Shown: positions 58,890 through 64,000 of the stretch, one piece after another
Layout: each line of letters begins with the position of its first letter
How positions within the stretch are numbered: position 1 is the first letter of the stretch
Source of the DNA: Psococerastis gibbosa
Lineage: Eukaryota; Arthropoda; Insecta; Psocodea; Psocidae
DNA: 64,000 nucleotides
Assembly: GCA_963971405.1 (NCBI GenBank)
Contig: OZ020485.1
Span: 36,103,921 to 36,167,920, forward strand
Direction: 5' to 3'
Position numbers and translations under genes: made by a program
Notes under the pieces: model-generated
What the model was told of the DNA's origin: nothing
Database searches by the model: none
The model's input: the letters and a program-made list of their open reading frames with translations, nothing else

Positions 58890-59241
58890 GAAGAAATCAT
58901 CGACAGAAAGGTGTCGCAGAAAAATTATTTTTTAGTCATTTTTCATTAAAATTTAGTCATTTTTATTTTTTTACCCCCAGAAGCAAAATATCAAGGGGCA
59001 AGCGACCCCCCGCGTTTTATCAACATTAACAACAACTACAATATATATGAATTTAAAAGAAATCGTTGGAGCCGTTTTTGGGAAATAATTTTTTTAGGCG
59101 TTTTTTGAAGGTTTTTGAAAATAAAAATCCCCCAAATTGAGTTAGCCCAAAATAAAAATAAAATCCCGATTTATGATTTTTGTGAACCTACATGCCGAAT
59201 TTCATCAAAATCGACCGAGTAGTTTGCCCGGAAATCGACGA

Positions 59242-59275
<34 letters not shown>
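58890..59275 (+). repeat. Dispersed repeat ending in (CAGA)n
   Basis: Shares inverted blocks with 41430-41720: TCGTTGGAGCCGTTTTTGGG, TTGAGTTAGCCCAAAAT, TTTGTGAACCTACATGCCG, CGACGAACAGACAGA. (CAGA)n spans 59241-59273. The 71-codon frame over it (RTDRQTDRQTD) is a shadow. Confidence 0.7.
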
Positions 59276-59276
<1 letters not shown>

Positions 59277-60288
59277 TTTCGTAAAAACCACTTTTTTGGG
59301 TTCTTGGTACCTTCAAACGTGTAAATCCGTTGATATCTCGGAAACGAAAATTTCGACCATCACAAAGCTTTCCTTATACTACGCATAAATTGGAATGCAA
59401 AAAATTTAATGTATCAAATTTTGAGGTGACTCATGACCTGAATATGACCTCTTAACAAGAGGATCTCGTTTGGTGTCAAATAATTTACAATCCATATTAT
59501 CTTAAAAAAGCGTATACACAAATCACAAATAATTAAAAATAATAATTGAAATGCAAACGTTCCTCTTTCTGTGATTTTCTTTTATATATTTAAAAAAATA
59601 AAAAATAAATAAAAAATCTAGCCTTGATGTATACCTATACTTGCGCCCAAACATACTATAATTATGTTTAATTATACAGGCCTATCTTGGATCCTAGGTT
59701 TGTTGAAATATAAATATGCAATTACCTATTTATTAACAACTCTGATTGGGGATAACAAATGTTCTCTTTTTTTCGTATATGGTCTGGTAGTTATGCATTG
59801 CACAGTAGGGTATATAACACAATGAATAACACATGCTGGGCTTTCACTACATTGTGGTAGTTCTCCGTGGCTTATAGACTACTCTTAATGCGTAATCTCT
59901 TGTTAAGTATCGTACATCCGTACCTCCATACCGTGCATCCTGCCAATGACAGTGGTGACCCTTGGTGACCCGCCTTCAAAGACACACACCACTATGGCGG
60001 TTATCCTCTGGCACGCATGACACCATTGTCCTCCGCGTTTGGTCATTCCCCACTTCTTGTTCCTTCGACTGGCCAAACGAGTTGACCTTAGAACCGATCT
60101 TAATAACTAGGTTAGTAGAAGTGGCCATCTGCCGAGATCATGTTATTATGTATTTCCTCCCCAACATAACAATGTAGTCAAACTGTCCAACTATAGGAGA
60201 CCTAGGCCTATATATTGCATGTCATTGATGGGACTTCTCTTATGTGTATAACTAAGAGTATACAAGTAAATAGTAGTATACAAGGACT
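59276..60288. other. Unassigned AT-rich sequence
   Basis: No gene or shared repeat recognised. The GC-richer part at 59940-60130 holds a 71-codon frame with no domain. Confidence 0.4.
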
Positions 60289-60930
60289 CTACATAGAAGT
60301 GAGGGCAATGGGATTAGAAATTAGTTGGAAAATACGAAATACATGATAAGTAACCGAAATACGGTCCGAATTGAGGAACATAACAGAACTCGAGGATTTT
60401 GAAGAAATTGATAAGTAGATAAGTACCTGGGTGGCATACTGACAGAAAATAACAAGATAACAGCCGATATAAATGCTGGTGGCTGGAAACAGCTTTCTTA
60501 AGGTGAAGTACCCATTGATCACAAAAAGCTAAAAATGAGGGTTTATAGAACCATCAGAAAGAAGGCCGGTAGTCATCAGTGGGACAGAAACATGGACGCT
60601 TACAAAGAAAATGAAAACGCAGAGTTGGGGAGCGAAAGTTTTTTGTAGAGGTCAGAGAGGCCGATAGATGGAGAATAAGAACTAACAACGAACTGGGAGT
60701 ATAATAACAGAAGCTATCTATTATTAAAGATGCAAAAGCAGGGAGACTCAGATGGCTGGGACACGTCGAAAGAATGGAGTGAAATAGAGTGCCTAAGAAG
60801 GTTAATAAATGATCCAGGTGGCAGAAGATCCATGGGAAGATCAAGGAAGAAGTGAATGAACGATGTAATAGAGAGAAAAAAAGGGGCGTCAAGAGACTAA
60901 TGCTAGCAAAATAAAGAAAGAAGAGGGACT
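60289..60930 (+). pseudogene. LINE polymerase C-terminal half, degenerate
   Basis: In shifting plus-strand frames: DKYLGGILTENNKITADINA (near 60418), LKMRVYRTIRK, TETWTLTKK, RWLGHVERME (near 60750), GRRSMGRSRKK and DVIERKK. This is the YLG, YRT-I-P, ETW-L-KK, LGHV-RM, GR-RKKW-DDV order of RT C-terminal regions. Several stops and frameshifts. The minus-strand 135-codon frame here is a shadow. Confidence 0.75.
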
Positions 60931-61391
60931 GCTGATATCCTTCGTATTCACAAGCTGGCATAGGTCCATAGAGTGTATACTAACCGTAGTACTTGAACTA
61001 TCTTGAGAAAGACCGTAATAACGCATACTGCAATCGCATTATGATCTCTGAAGCGAATTTGATGGTCTAGTATGTGCTTCGAATAAAGGAGCAGCGACAT
61101 TAAAGAAAATGGCTCGGTCTAGTTAAAACGGAGTTGGGAGTCAATATAAAACAATGACAGTGAGAAAATAGAGGGTTACGATCCGCTTTGATTGCGCAGG
61201 GTGTGTCATCCCATTGTGCACCATCCACACTTCAGCATTAAGGTTGTCGTCCTCGAACTGTAGGCCTGCCGCTAAATGCTTCACAATTTGTATACCTAGG
61301 TATGTAGGACGGTAATTTGTCCCAGGGCCGAAGTTACCTAGTACGTTGCGACTCGTTGCTAACACCTGTTAGTAGTAGTAGTAGTAGTAGT

Positions 61392-61543
61392 ATGGTTGGA
61401 CACAGTCCCAGGCCACGGTGTGGGCCCATAGGACAGGGGGTCTCCTGATTAAAGTGGATTCCGAATCACTTGGGAAACACAGTGAAGTCACACGATTAGT
61501 TCGGAGGTGACCAGGACAAGTCCTACCATGTTTCCCTACCATC
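61392..61543 (-). repeat. GGTTCGGAATCC repeat, inverted short variant
   Basis: ACAGTCCCAGGCCACGGTGT, GATTCCGAATCACTTGGGAA and AGGACAAGTCCTACCATG are the reverse complement of blocks in 10148-10384. Preceded by (AGT)n at 61368-61391. Confidence 0.8.
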
Positions 61544-61547
61544 TGTT

Positions 61548-61665
61548 ACGTACAGTGTCAATAAGCATGTCTAAGGTACTTGGTACTTGTAGGTTGACAT
61601 CGAGGAGTGAGGTGAACCTGTTTGCAAAGGCTAGAAATTCAGAAACAATACCAGTAGCGTCCGAA
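61548..61665 (+). repeat. Dispersed repeat shared with 34010-34140
   Basis: TACAGTGTCAATAAGCATGT, GGTTGACATCGAGGAG and GGCTAGAAATTCAGAAAC match in order. Confidence 0.6.
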
Positions 61666-61693
61666 AACCTAGAAATAGGTCTGTCCACAGAAA

Positions 61694-61755
61694 GCCCACT
61701 TCACTTTTTTCCTTGTGTGGTAACCCCGGACAAGGAAAAGTTTATTAACAATTAT
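61694..61755 (-). mobile_element. LINE 3' end with stem-loop
   Basis: Complement reads TTTTCCTTGTCCGGGGTTAC, then CACACAAGGAAAAAAGTGAA. Same family as 31462, 44856 and 55563; the stem is weakened to CCTTGT/ACAAGG. Confidence 0.6.
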
Positions 61756-64000
61756 TCAATACAGTAATATGTTTCGCGCTCAAGTCTTTTCCTTACCAAA
61801 CGATATTTGAGCAGTGGCACTGCAAAATATACTTTTTATTTAGCAATTAATATAGGCCTACTATCAATTAATATACCATCAATAATCATCAATAATAGCA
61901 ATAAGAGTAATAACAGGGCATCTTTATAGGGGCTACTTTGTGAATTCAAATAAAATTGAAATGATAGGTTAGTATAACAGGACTGGGCCCGGGATTTTTT
62001 CCTGGGTGCGTTGAGGAGGGTCTGGGGGTTCTTACTGAAAAAAAATTATTGAATTATCGGTGTAAATAGTTCTATGAGGTATGTTAACTACTGTAATGTA
62101 TTTCTACAAAAAAGCTAAGATTGTACTCAAATTAATATTATATTTTGAGATATTTCGGGAAACAGGAGCTCTCCCGCAAGAGAATTTTTCGGAGATATAG
62201 GAACAAAAGGTTTTAAAGATTTTTATTATAAATCTAATGTATTTTTATTAATTTTTTCCATGGGGTTGCGTGGGCTTATTGTGTAAATCTGGTACTAATG
62301 GCTTCAGCCAAATGCAACGTGTGGTACCGTAACCTATGAAATACCTTCAAAAATGTAAACTTGATGACATTTTTTGTTTGAATAAAATCATTTATCTAGT
62401 CTAAATTTTTCAGGTTACACAATGTACATACACGCAGATACAGTAGTTACGTTACACATTATTTTGATAGGTGTCGTATTTAGATTAAAAACATAGGTCT
62501 ACAAAGGTCTTGTATACAAAATACAGCCAAACTGTATAGGCCAACTGCATGATTTGGAAAACAGAACGCGATAAATAGGTAGGCTACCTATGCAAATACA
62601 ATAACTTGAAAAAATGAGCAGTTTCAAAATAAAGGAGGCTCCGTCAGGCGCCAATGAACAATAAAAAAGTTTGCAGCATTTGCACTCAACTATAAGATTT
62701 TCCATGAATATTCATAATGTTGAAAATGTGATTAAGGTATTCATTTTTCAGCAGTAGACTGTCGTCACAGATAACATTCTTTGAATAATGAAAGGTTTTT
62801 TGAAATTTTACCTTCACTCTCGCTTCCTTCTATCTCGCGAAAATTAATTACGGTTACTTCACCTACAGACCCACCGCTCTCAATGTTAATATATCAGAAG
62901 CTTTTTTGGGGCAAGCATCTCAGAGCTTCGCATACGATATCTATTCTTACTATTTAAATAAAAGTTTGTTATCGTCTTGTACACAAAACCTTTCAACACT
63001 CCGTTCTGTACACCCTCATCATCATTTTTATTTAAACGTCTTCAGTTCCTTGTAGGATAACCAAACAGCAAAGTGGCAGCTAAGGATTGATGATTTTATA
63101 AAAGGCTGTTTCTATACCTATGATACTGAGGGAGGTAAGCAGCAGCTAATGCTGTCATTTCTTATCTGTAGATTTGTCGGTTCTTACATTACTTAGTCTA
63201 TCACTCCATCACAATAAGGCAATATAATATAATTTTAAGAAATTCATGATTATGTGTTTCTAGATATTCCAGATGTGCAATACGGAGCTTCTCGTTTAGA
63301 TTTTACAATTTAAAAAATATACCCGCGGGTCTCTGCTTTAAAAATTATTTTTTTAATTAAGATTTCTTAATTCACCACAATAATTTTTATCTTTTACAGT
63401 ATGACTTTACTCTATTTCCGTTTTGCATTCTTCTAACCATTTCAAATACACGTCAAAATTGATTATAAAACAAATACATACAAAATACTATAGTAGAAAA
63501 AAGTTCATTGAATTTTCCCTTTTAGATAAGATGTAAGTAAACATTTGTAAGCAGCGAAGACCATGAGAAATATAGTATGGTGCCCACTATATTTATTAAA
63601 TATCACTACTGTAGCATTGAAAAGAACAATAAATATATGTTGCTAATGAGGAGTACAATAGTATACCCTGCAGGGGGTGCAAAGGCCCTAATAATAGTGA
63701 ACCCATGCAAGTCAAATTCACACTGTAGCTGTACCAGCAACAGGGTGAGCTCATATTAGAGGGCTGTCATAAACCTTCTCGAAAAACCACCGAATCCCAA
63801 GTATCAATGTTCATGTTGTTAGCAAAGCGAAAAGAAGAGCAAGTTCTCCTGCATTTACAATGTTACAATTAGTCATCTTCAATTTTTAAAATTCCTATAC
63901 ACAAGAGTTGAGAGTAGGCCTATTTACAACATCTTTTCGTTAATCGTCAGGGTTTTAATACAAGAGGGAGTAAAATGACTTTCTGGTGTCTAGAGCACAA
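61756..64000. other. Unassigned AT-rich sequence
   Basis: A pyrimidine tract followed by TTTAG, ATAAGAT and GTAAGTAAAC lies at 63505-63542. No gene or shared repeat supported. Confidence 0.4.

Noticed and set aside
59173-59388. Frame with RTDRQTDRQTD
   Set aside because: Produced by the (CAGA)n run of a dispersed repeat.
60554-60961. 135-codon minus-strand frame
   Set aside because: Shadow of the plus-strand LINE remnant, whose motifs (ETWTLTKK, RWLGHVERM) are clear.

Overview
This is a non-coding-rich stretch of an invertebrate nuclear genome. It is AT-rich, with spliced genes whose exons carry good GT/AG signals and introns of 0.4 to 6.3 kb, and with a dense layer of decayed LINEs, tRNA-like SINEs and small terminal-inverted-repeat elements. 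A short AT-rich copy of the 530-loop of mitochondrial 12S rRNA, frequent TAGGCCTAC-like words and LINE tails of the 'WGHVER / GRPR' type would suit an arthropod, perhaps a hemipteran-like insect. That placement is inference only. No bacterial operon, CRISPR array or phage-like system is present.

The one well supported gene lies on the plus strand between 6647 and at least 19773, probably reaching 22367. Its product appears to have three tandem MATH/TRAF-like beta-sandwich domains followed by a short coiled coil. Five or six exons join with matching reading phases (2/1, 2/1, 0/0, 2/1, then 1/2). There are two phase-compatible 3' ends: read-through to a stop at 19771 (560 aa), or splicing from 19675 to an acidic terminal exon at 22204-22367 (582 aa). 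A third possible exon sits at 25003-25068. I cannot name an orthologue.

Less certain coding candidates are on the minus strand at 1786-2139, 5594-5722, 10922-11011, 18196-18324 and 24049-24111, all phase 0 where they join, and at 47494-47651; on the plus strand at 23280-23477 and 36798-37521. They rest on open frames plus splice signals and could partly be chance.

The rest is repeats. SINE-1 (tRNA-like, box B GGTTCGAGTCC, TTTA-rich tail) has about nine copies. SINE-2 has five. A third dispersed repeat with a GGTTCGGAATCC core has five copies, two of them head to tail at 44038-44640. LINE fragments occur at 342-556, 9490-9784, 34500-35320, 47785-48600, 55190-55393, 56920-57060 and 60289-60930, with several 3'-end-only copies. 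At least seven kinds of inverted-repeat DNA element are visible, one with a clear TAA target duplication (27757-28103). Two nested insertions can be read directly: a LINE inside a DNA element at 9464-9784, and LINE 3' ends inside a SINE at 54982-55628.
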